Part shown: positions 17,680 through 26,954 of the stretch, one piece after another
Layout of the letters: each line of letters opens with the position of its first letter
How positions within the stretch are numbered: position 1 is the first letter of the stretch
Assembly: GCF_036023875.1 (NCBI RefSeq)
Contig: NZ_CP107931.1
Span: 2,604,001 to 2,668,000, forward strand
Reading direction: 5' to 3'
Source: Mycobacterium sp. NBC_00419
GTDB taxonomy: Bacteria > Actinomycetota > Actinomycetes > Mycobacteriales > Mycobacteriaceae
Length of the DNA: 64,000 nt
The notes under the pieces: model-generated
The model's input: the letters and a program-made list of their open reading frames with translations, nothing else
Told to the model about the DNA's origin: nothing
The model's database searches: none
Made by a program: the position numbers and the translations under genes

Positions 17680-18502
17680 CGCCGTCGGGCCGGGTACCCG
17701 CATCGGCGGTTACATCGTCGAGTGGGTGATCGGTTCGGGCGCGATGGGCACCGTCTGCGTTGCGCACCATGCAGATTCGGGTAGACGTGTCGCGCTGAAA
17801 GTTCTCAACACCGCGGTGTCCGGTGATCCGGCGTATCGCCTCCGCTTCACCGAGGAGGCCCGGTGGGCGCAGTCGCTGCAGCACCCCAACATCGTCGCGG
17901 TATACGACTGCGGCGAGACCCCAACGGGCATCCTCTGGATGGCGATGCATTTCGTGCCCGGCACCGATGCCGACCAAGAATTACGGGCCGGGAACATGCC
18001 GCCACAGCGGGCCGTACACATCATCACTCAGGTCGCTGCGGCCCTGGACTACGCGCACAGCCACGGCGTCGTGCACGGTGACCTCAAGCCGTCGAATTTC
18101 CTTCTGGCCCAGGGTGAAAGGGTACTGCTCGCCGACTTCGGGCTGGCCCGCAGCACCCGGGACCGCACCCCCACGGGCCGTGACGGGGTGGTGCTGGCCA
18201 GCGCCGCCTACGCTTCCCCCGAGCTGCTGCGCGGGCAGACGATCGATGGACGCAGCGACGTGTACTCGCTGGGCGCCTCGCTGTTCCGGCTGCTGACCGG
18301 CAAACCGCCGTACTTCGATGCGGTCTCCAAAGATGCTGTGGTGCAGTCACATCTGCGTCGCGAGGTACCTCGTGTCACCGAGTACGCGCCGTGGCTGCCT
18401 GCCGGTATCGACGAGGTGATCTACACGGCGATGGCAAAGGATCCGGCCGCGCGATACCGGTGCGCTGGGGAACTGGCATCCGCCGTCCTCGCCGTACGGT
18501 GA
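17660..18502 (+). CDS. Soluble Ser/Thr protein kinase with an HGD catalytic loop
   Basis: 280 aa, essentially one kinase domain. Glycine loop IGSGAMGTV (24-32), catalytic lysine K47 in VALKVL, helix-C glutamates E65/E66, catalytic loop HGDLKPSN (H139-N146), DFG at 159-161, ASPE, then GRSDVYSLG. The usual HRD arginine is glycine (G140), which makes it a non-RD kinase; all residues needed for catalysis remain. There is no TM helix or sensor domain, unlike most mycobacterial Pkn kinases. The ATG at 17660 lies within the ATPase gene (20-bp overlap). The gene ends 4 bp from the convergent eccA2. Regulation of the ATPase or of ESX-2 is an inference from position. Confidence 0.88.
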   Translation: MDPNPVSAVGPGTRIGGYIVEWVIGSGAMGTVCVAHHADSGRRVALKVLNTAVSGDPAYRLRFTEEARWAQSLQHPNIVAVYDCGETPTGILWMAMHFVPGTDADQELRAGNMPPQRAVHIITQVAAALDYAHSHGVVHGDLKPSNFLLAQGERVLLADFGLARSTRDRTPTGRDGVVLASAAYASPELLRGQTIDGRSDVYSLGASLFRLLTGKPPYFDAVSKDAVVQSHLRREVPRVTEYAPWLPAGIDEVIYTAMAKDPAARYRCAGELASAVLAVR

Positions 18503-18506
18503 CTCT

Positions 18507-20360
18507 TCAGAGCTCCACGGGCACGTGCTTTTCGGTGCAGGCGTCGATGACCGCGGCCACGACGTCCTGCGTGCGCAGCGTCTCGAGATCCTCCACCGTC
18601 ACCGAACCCCGGTTGGTGCGGTTCTGCGCGGCAACCCGTGAATCTCGCAGCCGTTCAGCACGTTCAACGATATTGCGCGCGAACCGGCCGTTCTGCATGA
18701 CGTCGATTCCGTGGGTGCCGTCGGGCGCGAGGTAAGCGCGCAGATTACGGCACGCGGCGTTGAGCGCATTTTGCGCGGGCGGCTCGATCACGGTCGCGCG
18801 GGGCTGCCCGTAGCGGACCGCGATCTCGACGATCTCGCTCGGGCTGTAGGACTCGAATCGCAGCTTGCGGTTGAAGCGACCCGCCAAACCCGGGTTGACG
18901 GTGAGGAACTCGTCGACTTCCTTCTCATAGCCGGCACCGATGAAGCAGAAGTCGAAGCGATGCACCTCGAGCGCGACCAGCAGCTGGTTCACGGCTTCCA
19001 TCCCAATCATGTCCGGCCGGCCGTCGTGATGACGCTCGACCAGGCTGTAGAACTCGTCCATGAACAGGATCCGGCCCAGCGAACGGTCGATCAGCTCGTT
19101 GGTCTTCGGCCCTGACGACCCAATGTGCTCACCGCAGAAGTCAGCGCGCTTGACCTCGATGATCTCCGGGTGGCGCACGATACCGAGTCCGGCGTAGATC
19201 TTGCCGAGCGCTTCGGCGGTGGTGGTCTTACCGGTTCCGGGAGGGCCGACCAGGAGCATGTGGTTGGTCTGGTTGGTCACCGGCAATCCATGAGCGAGCC
19301 GCAGGGCCCGGACCTCGATCTGGTCCTCGAGCTCGGCGACCGCGCGCTTGACATCGGATAATCCCACCTGGTTGTTGAGCAGTGCGCGGCCTTCGGCCAG
19401 GAGTTCGGTGCGGCGCTCGGCGTTCTCCTCCTCCGCTCGCTCATGCTCGGACTGCTCGGTGCTGACATCCCACTTGTTGGTGCGGCTGTTGATCGTGTCC
19501 TCGTCGGTGACCACCAGCTGCAACCGCGGATCGCCCAGCGCCTGCTTGGCGGGCTCGATCAGCACGCCGTTGATGGTGGCCTTCGACAGCCAGATCTGTG
19601 CCTTGTCCTCCTCGCCGAGCTGACGGTGGGCCATACCGCGCGCGTAGGCGAGGTCGGCGGCGATCAAAGGGAATTCGAGCGGATCGATCGCGGTGACCGC
19701 GGTGTCGAGCAAGCTGTGCCTTCGGCCTTCGGCGGCGCCGCCGCGCTCGGCGCGCAGTTCCACCCGGTCAGCCCAGTCCAGCGCGACTCTGGCCTGGCCC
19801 AGGTGGGCTGCGGCATGGGCAGCGAGCGCATTGGTACCTGCGGTGACGGCAGACATGATGATCGCCTGGGGTGGAAGCACTTTCGCCGCCCCGGCGATGA
19901 CATCGGGCCAGCGCTGAGTGGCGAACATCAGGTAGGCCCGGATGTACTGCTGCCACTGGTGATTCTCCCAGCTGTCCAGCAGCGCCGAATCGTCAAGGAG
20001 TGCTTCGGCTTTCTCGAACTGCTTGTCGTCGATCAGCGCACTTGCCAGCGCCAGCCCGGCATGGGACGCCTCGGTGACGGTGATCGACAGATAGGGGCCG
20101 GCCTTGATCGGCGCCGCCAGTGTCACGCCCAGCCGGTTGCACTCCCGATGCAGTCTGGCGCCGTAGGCGTAGAGCTGCTGCAGGCTCTCCAGCGCCCCGT
20201 CACCGGTGGCGATCCTGCCCAGCCACGCATCCGCCATCGAGAGCTCGGTCGCGGTGGCCTCGCGGAAGTAGCGTTGTGCGGCAGCGGGGTCAGCGTCGAG
20301 GACCGACATCGCCTGATCGAACTGGCGACGTGCGGCGGCAGTGGACGTGGTGCTTGTCAT
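18507..20360 (-). CDS. eccA2: ESX-2 AAA+ ATPase EccA2
   Basis: 617 aa, cytosolic. The N-terminal half (1-330) is helical and TPR-like; the C-terminal half is a CbxX/CfqX-type AAA+ domain with Walker A GPPGTGKTT at 372-380 and Walker B ILFMDEF (D435, E436). EccA proteins work with EspG to free PE/PPE and Esx substrates for export. The gene starts 3 bp after the eccE2 stop and is last in the ESX-2 transcription unit, as Rv3884c is in M. tuberculosis. Confidence 0.93.
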   Translation of the reverse strand: MTSTTSTAAARRQFDQAMSVLDADPAAAQRYFREATATELSMADAWLGRIATGDGALESLQQLYAYGARLHRECNRLGVTLAAPIKAGPYLSITVTEASHAGLALASALIDDKQFEKAEALLDDSALLDSWENHQWQQYIRAYLMFATQRWPDVIAGAAKVLPPQAIIMSAVTAGTNALAAHAAAHLGQARVALDWADRVELRAERGGAAEGRRHSLLDTAVTAIDPLEFPLIAADLAYARGMAHRQLGEEDKAQIWLSKATINGVLIEPAKQALGDPRLQLVVTDEDTINSRTNKWDVSTEQSEHERAEEENAERRTELLAEGRALLNNQVGLSDVKRAVAELEDQIEVRALRLAHGLPVTNQTNHMLLVGPPGTGKTTTAEALGKIYAGLGIVRHPEIIEVKRADFCGEHIGSSGPKTNELIDRSLGRILFMDEFYSLVERHHDGRPDMIGMEAVNQLLVALEVHRFDFCFIGAGYEKEVDEFLTVNPGLAGRFNRKLRFESYSPSEIVEIAVRYGQPRATVIEPPAQNALNAACRNLRAYLAPDGTHGIDVMQNGRFARNIVERAERLRDSRVAAQNRTNRGSVTVEDLETLRTQDVVAAVIDACTEKHVPVEL

Positions 20361-20363
20361 CGG

Positions 20364-21899
20364 TCAGTCCACCGGCTCGAGTTCCGCGGATCGCAGGTTT
20401 GTCGGTTCATTCGATATGTAGCGGTTCTCGGCACGGAACAGTTCGATCTCCACTTCGTACACCTGGCCCGCGGTGTTGACCTCGACGACAGCGGGCCCGG
20501 TCTGGGTGATGACGACGTCGACCGATCCGCGGGGTGCTTCGCCGGGGCGGCCGATCGAGATGACGGTGTTGGGCCTCGGTGCGGGCGCGACGGTTCCGTC
20601 GACCACGCTGACTGTCGTCCCCGACACCGGCCGGGGTTGGTCGCTGACCGCGATATGCGGCATGCGCACACTGTCCCAGCGGGCAAGGTCACTGGTGTGC
20701 AGGGTGATCCGGTCCCCGGCACCCGCGGTACGCACCACGATGCGCTTGGCGATCGCGTCCTCGGCGGCGATGTGAATCCTGCTGAACTCGCCCGGGTCAC
20801 CCATCGGCAGCAGCAGCCGGTCGCCGGAGCCGACCTTCCCGAGCAGTACACCGGAGGGACCGATCGGCAGCGGAAGTGTGGCAGGCAGGCGTCCGACGCT
20901 GATCCCGCGCAACTCCGGCCGCGGGCCGCAGAGGTTAGCGGCAACCGCGGCGGCCTGCTCTCCGGGCAGGGTCTTGAGCGTGACACTCGGTGCAGCGGTG
21001 GGCGGTTGTGCACTGCGGACCGTGACCGTCGCAGTCGCGGTCCCGTCCGGAAACAGGGTGATGTTCTGGATGATGCCGTCGGCACGCAACGACCACGCTT
21101 GGGCGAGCACGTCGGCGGTGATATCACGTGGATGATAGGCGTAGGTGGTCAGCCAGCCGGCGTCGCTGCGGGCGGAATGCCAGCGCTGGTTGTGGGGTTC
21201 CAGAGCGGTACGTCCGAGGCGACGCTCCAGCTCCACCAGGTCGGTAGCGGTGGCTACCTTCGCCCGAATCCCATTGCAGCGCAGTCGGGCCGCGATACGT
21301 TGCGCCGCCGCCAGCACGGCCGTGCCGACAGTGGACCGCCACTGCAGAGCATCAGCGTTCTCGAGAGCGTTGAGCCGGATCACCAACCAGGTCTCCCGCT
21401 GACCGGCATACGGCGGGGTCCCGATCAGGGTGTCGTAGACCCGCGGGTAGTCACCGGTGCTGCGCCGCCGCGATCCGGCGCTGATCACGCTGAGGGACTC
21501 AATGGTGAGCCCCAGGCTTTGGCGCATGTCCTGCAGCATCGTGCTGACGTCGACGGTGTTGCGGGTCTGCGTCGAGGTCGAGCCGGTGAAAATGGTTGGG
21601 GTGTGGGCCTTGCCGAGCAGCTGCACGGCGACGATGGCCACGCCGTCCTGGAATCGAACGCCACCGCCGGAGCGATCGTTGGCGACCGTCACCGGGTCGG
21701 CCAGCTCGATAGCCCGGTTGCGTCGCAGGTACCGCGCCGCCCATGACCACAGCGGTTGGCGCCGCCACGGAATGGCCAACAGGATCAGCCCCAGAACCAG
21801 ACCGATTCCGGCGCCGACATATTCGCCGACGAACCAGCCGATGAACCCGAGGAGCAGCACACCGATGATCACGGCAAGTTGCACGGTCTGTCGCCTCAT
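20364..21899 (-). CDS. eccE2: ESX-2 membrane component EccE2
   Basis: 511 aa. Two adjacent N-terminal TM helices (about 7-45: LAVIIGVLLLGFIGWFVG, then GIGLVLGLILLAIPW), followed by a large soluble domain with the family segment RETWLVIRLNALENADALQW. EccE sits at the edge of the EccBCDE membrane complex and contacts MycP. The ATG overlaps the mycP2 stop (ATGA). Divergence is high in this family, so identity rests on topology plus gene order. Confidence 0.88.
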   Translation of the reverse strand: MRRQTVQLAVIIGVLLLGFIGWFVGEYVGAGIGLVLGLILLAIPWRRQPLWSWAARYLRRNRAIELADPVTVANDRSGGGVRFQDGVAIVAVQLLGKAHTPTIFTGSTSTQTRNTVDVSTMLQDMRQSLGLTIESLSVISAGSRRRSTGDYPRVYDTLIGTPPYAGQRETWLVIRLNALENADALQWRSTVGTAVLAAAQRIAARLRCNGIRAKVATATDLVELERRLGRTALEPHNQRWHSARSDAGWLTTYAYHPRDITADVLAQAWSLRADGIIQNITLFPDGTATATVTVRSAQPPTAAPSVTLKTLPGEQAAAVAANLCGPRPELRGISVGRLPATLPLPIGPSGVLLGKVGSGDRLLLPMGDPGEFSRIHIAAEDAIAKRIVVRTAGAGDRITLHTSDLARWDSVRMPHIAVSDQPRPVSGTTVSVVDGTVAPAPRPNTVISIGRPGEAPRGSVDVVITQTGPAVVEVNTAGQVYEVEIELFRAENRYISNEPTNLRSAELEPVD

Positions 21900-23554
21900 C
21901 GGGCCCGCCTGGCGCGAGCGATGATGCTCGCCAGCAGGACCGCTCCGATGACCGCCCCGGCGAAGCCGAGCGCGACGTTGCGGGCGCGATGATCGGGGGC
22001 AGCGGGGGGCGCGGGCGGCGGCACGACGCGGGTTTTGGAGCCCGGCGCGAGCGCGTCCCCCGGTGGCACGTTGAAGGTCAGCGCCGCAACCGGATCCACC
22101 ACGCCGTAGCCGACCTGATTGTCGACCCCGCGTGGCGGATTGTGCGCGGTCTGCAGAATCCGGTGGATCACCTGGTTGGCCGTCAGGTTCGGGTACTTCG
22201 CACGGACCAGTGCGGCCACCCCGCTGACGTATGCCGCCGAGAAACTGGTGCCCCAGAACGGCATGTTCTTCTCACCGGGCCGCACCGGAGGATAGGCGTT
22301 GACCGGACCGCCGGTCTGCGGCGAGAGGCCCATGATCCCGACGCCGGGAGCCGCGGCGGCCACCCACGGTCCGGCCAGGCTCTTGTTGATCGGAGCGCCG
22401 GAGTTGTCGACGGCCCCCACCGAGAGCACGTAATCGGAAAACCACGACGGCGACGAGACGGTCTTGACCTGGTGCCAGTCGCGAGGATCGTTGGTGTCCA
22501 ACGGGTCGAATGACGGATTCTGCGCGCACCCGTCCTCACCCTCGTTGCCGGCGGCGGCGACGATCACCGCGTCCTTGACCGTCGCGGCATACCAGACGGC
22601 CGCACCGATGGCCCGCTGGTCGAGGGGGTCGGCGGCCGACACACACGCCGTCACACTGATGTTGATGACCTTGGCGCCCATGTTGGCGGCATGCACGATG
22701 GCGCTGGCCAGGGTGGCCACCGTGCCGGCCTTCCTCCGGGCCTCGTTGTCGCCGGGTGACGGGTTCTCCGGCTCGTAGGCGCGCGAGGACTGGCGGATGG
22801 AGATGACCGTGGAGTGCGGGGCGACGCCTGCCACACCATCGGGTGCGCCAGGTGCGGGCGGGGGAACCTCGGGGTCCTCGGGGCCGCCCGGGTCGGGATC
22901 CCCTGGGCCGTTGGACGGTTGGTCCGCGGGCGGCAGAGGCTCGGCGGGCGGCGGGGGTGGCGGCGCCTGCTTGGTCTCGGTGACCGTCACCGGGGCCGGT
23001 GGCGGGGGTGGTGCCGGCGGAGGCGGCGGCGATCCGGGTGGCGGCGGTGCACCGTTGACCGGCGGCGGACCCGCCGGCGGCGGGAACGCGGGAGCGGCGG
23101 GCATGGGTGCCGGCATCGGGCTGCCCTGGGGTGCGGCCGCGATCAGGGACGCGACGATCGTGCCGTGCGAGTCGCAGTCCTGCAGACCGTCACCGCCCAT
23201 GATGTAGTCCCCGCCGGGCACGACGGGCAACCGCGGACTGGGGTTGACGCCGGTGTCGATCACCGCGACCGTCACACCGTTGCCGGTCGAGTACTTCCAG
23301 GCCTTGCTGATGTTGAGCATCGTGAAGCCGGGCGCCGGGACGGACACGTTGGGATCGGCGACAGTGATGGTGCGCGCGCACACGTTGCTCTGCCGCATCG
23401 GCTGGTCGGGGCGCGGCGGGCCGTCCGGCGGCACCAGCGATGGGTCGACCGAAGGCGGTGGAATAGCCTGCGCTGCTGGAATATTGGCGACCACTCCCGT
23501 GATCAGCACGACCATCGCCGTCGCCGCGATCCGCTGTCCCCGGGGTGCGCTCAT
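21896..23554 (-). CDS. mycP2: ESX-2 mycosin protease MycP2
   Basis: Subtilisin-like (S8) membrane-anchored protease, 552 aa. Signal peptide (1-30, ending AQA), catalytic D100 (VIDTGVN), H130 (HGTIVAS) and S437 (GTSFSA), and a C-terminal TM helix (about 525-546) followed by a short basic tail. An unusually Pro-rich insertion of about 100 residues lies between the H130 region and VAPHSTVISI, where other mycosins have an extended loop. Mycosins stabilise the ESX membrane complex. The ATG at 23554 overlaps the eccD2 stop by 4 bp; longer readings upstream run inside eccD2 and were rejected. Confidence 0.93.
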   Translation of the reverse strand: MSAPRGQRIAATAMVVLITGVVANIPAAQAIPPPSVDPSLVPPDGPPRPDQPMRQSNVCARTITVADPNVSVPAPGFTMLNISKAWKYSTGNGVTVAVIDTGVNPSPRLPVVPGGDYIMGGDGLQDCDSHGTIVASLIAAAPQGSPMPAPMPAAPAFPPPAGPPPVNGAPPPPGSPPPPPAPPPPPAPVTVTETKQAPPPPPPAEPLPPADQPSNGPGDPDPGGPEDPEVPPPAPGAPDGVAGVAPHSTVISIRQSSRAYEPENPSPGDNEARRKAGTVATLASAIVHAANMGAKVINISVTACVSAADPLDQRAIGAAVWYAATVKDAVIVAAAGNEGEDGCAQNPSFDPLDTNDPRDWHQVKTVSSPSWFSDYVLSVGAVDNSGAPINKSLAGPWVAAAAPGVGIMGLSPQTGGPVNAYPPVRPGEKNMPFWGTSFSAAYVSGVAALVRAKYPNLTANQVIHRILQTAHNPPRGVDNQVGYGVVDPVAALTFNVPPGDALAPGSKTRVVPPPAPPAAPDHRARNVALGFAGAVIGAVLLASIIARARRAR

Positions 23555-25032
23555 CGCATCCGAACCCAGGTGAACAGGCCGCCGATCCACGCTGCCAGCG
23601 GGAAAGCCGCCACGATCGCGGCCAACTCCAGCCATTCGGCGAGCATCCTGACCAGCGGGGTGAACCGGGTGACGGGGACCAACAGGGCGGCTGCCAGGCC
23701 GGCACCACCGAACGCGACGAGGACCAGCGCGCCCCAGAACAACGCGGCGCTCGAATCCGGCGGCGCAGCAAGCACATACCGGATGACGCCCACGCTGAAC
23801 GCGGCGGCCGCACCGCACACCAACGCCACCGCCTGACGCTTGTCGGCGAAGGCACGGCCACGGCTGACGAAGATCAGCACGAACAGTCCCGCGAGCACCG
23901 CGGCGGCGGTGCTCTTGGGCCGTCCCGGCATGAGGGTCACCCACACCGCGGCCGGCAACGCCGCCGCGGCGGCCACACAGATGCCGGTGAGCACCCCGTT
24001 GGCCCGGGTGGCCGCTGCTGTGATGATCTCGCCGGGTGGTGTGGTGTCCGGGTTGGGCTCGTCCTCGGTCTCTTCGTCGACCGGGGTGACGGTGTCCACC
24101 GGAAGGCCGTCGCTGCGCCGGAAGAGGTCCCGTCCGGTGATAGAGCCGAAGTGCGGCGGGCGAATCCGAGCCGCCCACAGCGCGAACGTCGGCCCGAGGG
24201 TGAGCAACAGCAACAAGCCGATCAGTGTCAGCATCCCGAGCCACTGCGCCGGGACCGGACGCCACATCCTGGCGGCGGCCACGACGCCACCGACCACACA
24301 CAACGTGACGATGGTGGCCGCGACGGTGACATGACGTTGGGTGAGTACGACTACCGCGCAACTGAGGACTGCGACAGCGAGGCCCGCGATGAACAGGTGC
24401 GCGGCTCCGACTCCGCCTGGCGCGGCTGCGGCGAATCCCGCGGCAAGCAATGGGACTGCCAGCCAACCGAATCCGCTGAGCAGGTCGCCGCGTCCGGGCC
24501 ACCAGCGCCACACCGACAGTGCCCCGACGGCGAACAACACACCGATGGTCACGGTCACCACGGCAGGGATCAGCGAGTCGGAGTGCATCCGGGTGTGCAC
24601 GGCCAGGCCCAGCACCGTCAGCGCGATCATCGCCACCACGGCCAGGGCGGTGTGTGCCGCGGTCTCGGCGGTCACCGGCGCGAACAATCGCTTTCCGACC
24701 CTGGCCAGCCCGGTGGACAGCGACTCGTACTGCGGCTCGAAAGACTCGCCCTCCTGCGCCGGCACCAGCACCAGTGTGGCGCCGTCCTCCACGCCGAGTT
24801 CGTCGAGGGTCTTGGTGACGTCCAGACGAGTTCCGTTGGCCCGGTGAAGTTCGTAGGCGACGCCAGGGTCAAGGGCGGCCACCCCGCGCCGCTTCAACTC
24901 CTCGTTGAGAAGTTCGACGACATTGTCGATGAACACCTCGACGGGGACCGAGGCCGGATACACCTGGGAGACAAGGTTGTCCCCGCAGATGACCGCGATG
25001 GCACAGCGGGCCGGAAAGGAGACCTTAGCCAT
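23551..25032 (-). CDS. eccD2: ESX-2 channel subunit EccD2
   Basis: 493 aa. A ubiquitin-like cytosolic domain (about 1-85, RCAIAVICGDNLVSQVYP...) is followed by about 11 TM helices from residue 120 on, with a charged loop (EETEDEPNPDTTPP) near the middle. EccD dimers form most of the transmembrane part of each ESX protomer. The start codon overlaps the stop of the EspI-like gene by one base (TGATG), and the 3' end overlaps mycP2, so this run is tightly coupled. Confidence 0.92.
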   Translation of the reverse strand: MAKVSFPARCAIAVICGDNLVSQVYPASVPVEVFIDNVVELLNEELKRRGVAALDPGVAYELHRANGTRLDVTKTLDELGVEDGATLVLVPAQEGESFEPQYESLSTGLARVGKRLFAPVTAETAAHTALAVVAMIALTVLGLAVHTRMHSDSLIPAVVTVTIGVLFAVGALSVWRWWPGRGDLLSGFGWLAVPLLAAGFAAAAPGGVGAAHLFIAGLAVAVLSCAVVVLTQRHVTVAATIVTLCVVGGVVAAARMWRPVPAQWLGMLTLIGLLLLLTLGPTFALWAARIRPPHFGSITGRDLFRRSDGLPVDTVTPVDEETEDEPNPDTTPPGEIITAAATRANGVLTGICVAAAAALPAAVWVTLMPGRPKSTAAAVLAGLFVLIFVSRGRAFADKRQAVALVCGAAAAFSVGVIRYVLAAPPDSSAALFWGALVLVAFGGAGLAAALLVPVTRFTPLVRMLAEWLELAAIVAAFPLAAWIGGLFTWVRMR

Positions 25033-26060
25033 CAGCGCGGCCTGTCAGCGTCCGGAATGTACTTGTCGGCCAGCGCCGCGGTGATCTCAAACAACCGCAG
25101 CCGGGTCTTCTTCTGCAACTCGTTCTGGGCGTCGATGATGCCGCCCTTGGCCAGATGCGGGTCGTACGGCATGAACTCGACGGTGGCGCCGGACTGCCCG
25201 AAACGCTCGGTGAGGTAGGCCCGGGCATCCTTGTCGTAGCCGTTGCGGCTGTCATTGAGGATCACCATGCTGCGCGACACCAGTTCGTGGTAGCCCATCG
25301 ACCGCAGCAGGTCGATGGCGCGGGTGACCGGCAGCGACGTATCGGCGGTGAGGCCGGAGACGAACACCAGGGTGTCGCAGGCGTCGAACACGGCCTTCAT
25401 CACCGGGTGTTCGAGGTCGTCTGCGGTGTCGACGAGGATGACGTTGTGGGTGCGGCGCAACCGGGACAACACCCCGGCGAACATCGCAGGCACCAGCGGG
25501 CGGGGCTGATCCGAAACACGGTTGCCCGCCAGCACGTCGAGCCCGATCTGGTTCTGTCCCAGATGTTCCCGGATGTCGGCGTAACCCTGGACGTCGGTGT
25601 CGTTGAGCACCGCCGAATAGTCACCGGGCGGCGCCTCGTCGATGCGGCCTGCCAAGGTGCCGAATCCGGGCGCGGCGTCTATCGCCACGACGTTCTCCGG
25701 GCGGCACTCGCGGAAGATGGCGCCGACGCTCGCGGTCATCGTGGTCTTGCCGACGCCGCCCTTGCCGGAGACGAAGCCGACCACGTACTGCTTGCGGATA
25801 TGCCTGCGGATGCGTTCGCGGAGTTCGCGGTAGTGCCGCTCGGCCGGTGACTCGCCGAGGTTGATCGTCTTGAACGAGATGTTGTAGACGAACTTGCGCC
25901 AGCCTGAACCGGGCGGGATCTTGCGCGGCGCCACCATGTCGGAGATGCGCAGCGTTCCCGATACCGAGTCCTGCTGACGGTGCTGCGCGCCAAAGGGTTC
26001 GCGGCGCAGCGGTTCGCGGGGGTCAGCGGAATGCCCCGGCTCGTTCCAGGGATTCGTCAC
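25032..26060 (-). CDS. EspI/Rv3888c-like MinD ATPase of ESX-2
   Basis: 342 aa. Charged N-terminal region, then a MinD-like domain: FVSGKGGVGKTTM with the deviant Walker A at 99-107, VVAIDAAPGFGTLAGRID, VILVDTADDLEHPV and VILNDSRNGYDKDA. M. tuberculosis has Rv3888c in this exact slot. The GTG at 26060 shares a base with the espG2 stop (TAGTG) and has GAAAGG upstream; an ATG at 26171 would extend into espG2 and was rejected. It is clearly related to the ATPase at 16606-17679, so two such ATPases flank the ESX-2 core genes. Confidence 0.87.
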   Translation of the reverse strand: MTNPWNEPGHSADPREPLRREPFGAQHRQQDSVSGTLRISDMVAPRKIPPGSGWRKFVYNISFKTINLGESPAERHYRELRERIRRHIRKQYVVGFVSGKGGVGKTTMTASVGAIFRECRPENVVAIDAAPGFGTLAGRIDEAPPGDYSAVLNDTDVQGYADIREHLGQNQIGLDVLAGNRVSDQPRPLVPAMFAGVLSRLRRTHNVILVDTADDLEHPVMKAVFDACDTLVFVSGLTADTSLPVTRAIDLLRSMGYHELVSRSMVILNDSRNGYDKDARAYLTERFGQSGATVEFMPYDPHLAKGGIIDAQNELQKKTRLRLFEITAALADKYIPDADRPR

Positions 26061-26893
26061 TAGACAACCTTTCTGTGGGAGTACCACTCGTCCTCGGCCG
26101 GCAGGCGGCGGACCATCTTCTGCACCGCCGAGGCGATGTTGCCCGCGGATCCGGGACTGACGATCATCCACGACGTGCCGCCGCGGCTGACATGCTCGGA
26201 CACCAACCGGCCCTGCGGGGTGTCGATGATGGTGACGGCGCCGTGTTCGATGTGCGAGCGGGCGGGCCCGCCTGCCACCCCGGCCTGGATCGCCACCACC
26301 GACGCCTGCGCCGAGCGGTCGGTGTCGGCGGCCAGCGTCAGGGTCGCGATCTGATCGCCGTCCAGCCGCTTGTCCATCAGGAAGGTACGCAGACTCGCCC
26401 GATCATGAACGGCGGCAAGCAGTTCGGCGGTGTCGAGGGTGACCGGGCGCAGGGCGGCGGGCTTCAGCTGCCCGCACAGTCGATCGATCTGTGTGTTGAT
26501 CAGGACCCCGGCCGACTCCTCCGAGGTCGCCGTGCCCGCACTGCTGAGCCGCACCATGATGCCGCTGCGCTCGAGGGCGACCCACCACTGGGCGAACCGC
26601 GCCAGTAAGACCCGTTCAGGCTCGGCGTCATGGGCGGGAGTCTGGGCGTAGACCAGCAGCGCGACGTCGCGGCGGGACAGTACGGTCAGCCATTCCAGCA
26701 CCGCCTGGTCCACCCCGCCGCTGGCGGTGATCACGCCAGCGGCGCGCAGTTCGGCAGCCACCGGATGGGCCAGGGCCATCTGTTCGGTTTCGACGCTGGG
26801 CAGGTGTGGCCGCAGGCCGAGTTCGGGCGCGAGTACCTCGATGCCCGAGAGCACCTGCAGTACCCACAGGCCGTCCACTGTCGTCGTCAACAT
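26060..26893 (-). CDS. espG2: ESX-2 PE/PPE chaperone EspG2
   Basis: 277 aa, cytosolic. The N-terminus MLTTTVDGLWVLQVLSGIEV and the region PELGLRPHLPSVE match remembered EspG2. EspG proteins bind the tip of cognate PE/PPE heterodimers, keep them soluble and give them system specificity. Here the cognate pair is encoded three genes upstream. The stop is fused with the start of the EspI-like gene. Confidence 0.9.
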   Translation of the reverse strand: MLTTTVDGLWVLQVLSGIEVLAPELGLRPHLPSVETEQMALAHPVAAELRAAGVITASGGVDQAVLEWLTVLSRRDVALLVYAQTPAHDAEPERVLLARFAQWWVALERSGIMVRLSSAGTATSEESAGVLINTQIDRLCGQLKPAALRPVTLDTAELLAAVHDRASLRTFLMDKRLDGDQIATLTLAADTDRSAQASVVAIQAGVAGGPARSHIEHGAVTIIDTPQGRLVSEHVSRGGTSWMIVSPGSAGNIASAVQKMVRRLPAEDEWYSHRKVV

Positions 26894-26954
26894 AGCTTTC
26901 CCAAGACAGACAGCAGGGGCGCACCGAGCGTGCGCCCCGCTGCCGGATTCCGGT

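Noticed and set aside
19443..21746. A 767-codon plus-strand frame across eccA2 and eccE2
   Set aside because: Antisense shadow of two recognised ESX genes with no ribosome site or known domain.
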